Source: Inia geoffrensis (taxonomy: Eukaryota > Chordata > Mammalia > Artiodactyla > Iniidae). From it: DNA of 64,000 bases. Under the pieces are notes generated by a model. It was not told where the DNA came from and made no database searches. It saw only the letters and a program-made list of their open reading frames with translations. Location of the stretch: contig CM070899.1 of assembly GCA_036417435.1 (NCBI GenBank), forward strand, positions 171,335,494 to 171,399,493, read 5' to 3'. Position numbers and translations under genes: made by a program. Below, piece by piece: positions 62,909 to 64,000 of this stretch. How positions within the stretch are numbered: position 1 is the first letter of the stretch; every line of letters begins with the position of its first letter.

Positions 62909-63724
62909 AACTAAGAAAAATTTAGGTTCCCACTTTGGGGGCATGTGCGCATGCGTGCAGGGAGGGAGGCGGGGCGGTTGCAATGATAGCGTGAAGACCT
63001 GTCCTCCAGGTGCACGCCGGGCTGATGCTGTTGGGAGGAGGGGCAAAGTGGAGTGGGAGAAAGGGAATCCAGGAATCCCACTGGCGTCCTGAGCTCCTGC
63101 AGGCCCGCTGTCGGCGCTGCTGCCGGCGGGGGAAGGGCCGACTCTTCTCGGAGTGTCCGCGGGCTCCAGGCTCTCTCCTGTGGCCTGGTTAGGCGGGGGG
63201 TGCACCGATGGCCGGGTGCTGATGGAGAGGGACGGGAGCCCTGCCCGGCTGTGCAGTTCTGGTGGCTGTGTCCCTGCAGTGAAACCCTCTGCTCCCCTTG
63301 CCTCTTGGGTATTTCATCCCCGGCTGCTTTTCCTTAATCCTGTCGTGTATTTGTCCTTCCTTTAAACTTTCCTTAATTGCCCCTTCCCGAGTCAGCCCTC
63401 TGCCGCTGGATTGGATGGATTTGAGGAGTTGGCGCCCTTCGAGGAGCAGCCACGGGGCATAGGACCCTGGGCAGTGAGAACGGGGTTGGGTGGAGGCTAG
63501 AGGCTTCTTGGGGTGGGGTTGGGGGGGAGGCACGGAGGCACCCGAGTGTGGAGCATATTGGAGGAGCCGTCGGTGTGAATGGTCAGCAGGGCGCCAGGAT
63601 GGGTGCGGCAGGAGGAGACTGTTCTAGGAGATGGGGTTAGAGAGACGCCTTCAGTGCCCGTGGCTGCAGGCCTTGACCTCGAGACATCTCGCCTTCTGTT
63701 TAAACCTTCTGTTTAATTCTTTGG
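62909..63724 (+). other. GC-rich intron without recognised feature
   Basis: Several CpGs near 63090-63160. ORFs occur on both strands and look compositional. Confidence 0.45.
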
Positions 63725-64000
63725 AGGGCTTTTATTTACTGTTTTAAATTGAGATAACTGTAGACTCACATGCAGTTGTGAGAAACAATATAGAGGGACC
63801 CTTTGTATATTTCCCTTACTGGTAAGATTTTGAAACACTGTAGTATTAGATGACAGCAACACTGAAACAACCTATTAATCTTATTCACATACGCCCACTT
63901 TTACTTGTACTCATGTGAGTATTTGGAGGGCTCCTGATCAGGGTGGTTGTGTTATCGGTTTCAGCTTGAGAAAGAATTCTAATGATGCCAGTTTCGTATG
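63725..64000. mobile_element. Old LINE-like segment, cut by the window end
   Basis: 'Gataactgtagactcacatg' and 'cagttgtgagaaacaatata' followed by 'cttttacttgtactcatgtg' belong to the same general old L1-derived class. It continues beyond the window. Confidence 0.45.

Overview
This is intronic vertebrate DNA, almost certainly from a cetacean. There are no operons, dense ORFs or prokaryotic signals. The window is packed with tRNA-derived CHR-type SINEs, the family shared by whales, hippos and ruminants. Many are the short variant (tRNA-like head 'gggcttccctggtggcgcag', body ending '...ggcccgcgtaccgc' plus poly-A) that is abundant in toothed and baleen whales. There is also a 7.2-kb artiodactyl/cetacean-type LINE-1. 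The species cannot be fixed from sequence alone.

The only host coding sequence I can support is one 181-bp exon at 36088-36268 (+). It has a clean acceptor and donor and encodes residues about 75-134 of the polarity scaffold PARD3 (exon 3). The rest is read as PARD3 intron 2 (1-36087) and intron 3 (36269-64000). No other PARD3 exon was recognised. A broken, intronless dUTPase (DUT) copy lies antisense at about 2.33-2.84 kb.

Layout. 0-10 kb: intron with the DUT pseudogene, four SINEs and a MER20-type DNA transposon relic. 10.8-18.2 kb: a nested stack in which an antisense L1 has split an older SINE and was itself hit by two younger SINEs; one of these sits at a ~0.45-kb deletion of the endonuclease domain. 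18.2-36 kb: intron with SINEs, an MLT1-type LTR, MIR/L2 relics, hAT relics and an old LINE-like segment. 36.1-36.3 kb: the exon. 37-54 kb: SINE-rich intron with a second MLT1-type LTR, a second old LINE-like segment and several microsatellites. 54-60 kb: repeat-poor intron with a diverged ~125-bp duplication that I cannot assign to a known repeat. 60.9-61.5 kb: a Tigger-type DNA transposon relic. 62.6 kb to the end: one more SINE and another old LINE-like fragment.

Nearly every open reading frame above about 70 codons is explained by antisense CHR SINEs, which are open in more than one frame, by the L1, or by old transposons. I found no evidence for a new multi-gene system. The points most worth checking are the nested L1/SINE stack with its endonuclease deletion, the unexplained duplicated element, a CpG-retaining candidate regulatory block near 41 kb, and an inverted SINE pair downstream of the exon.
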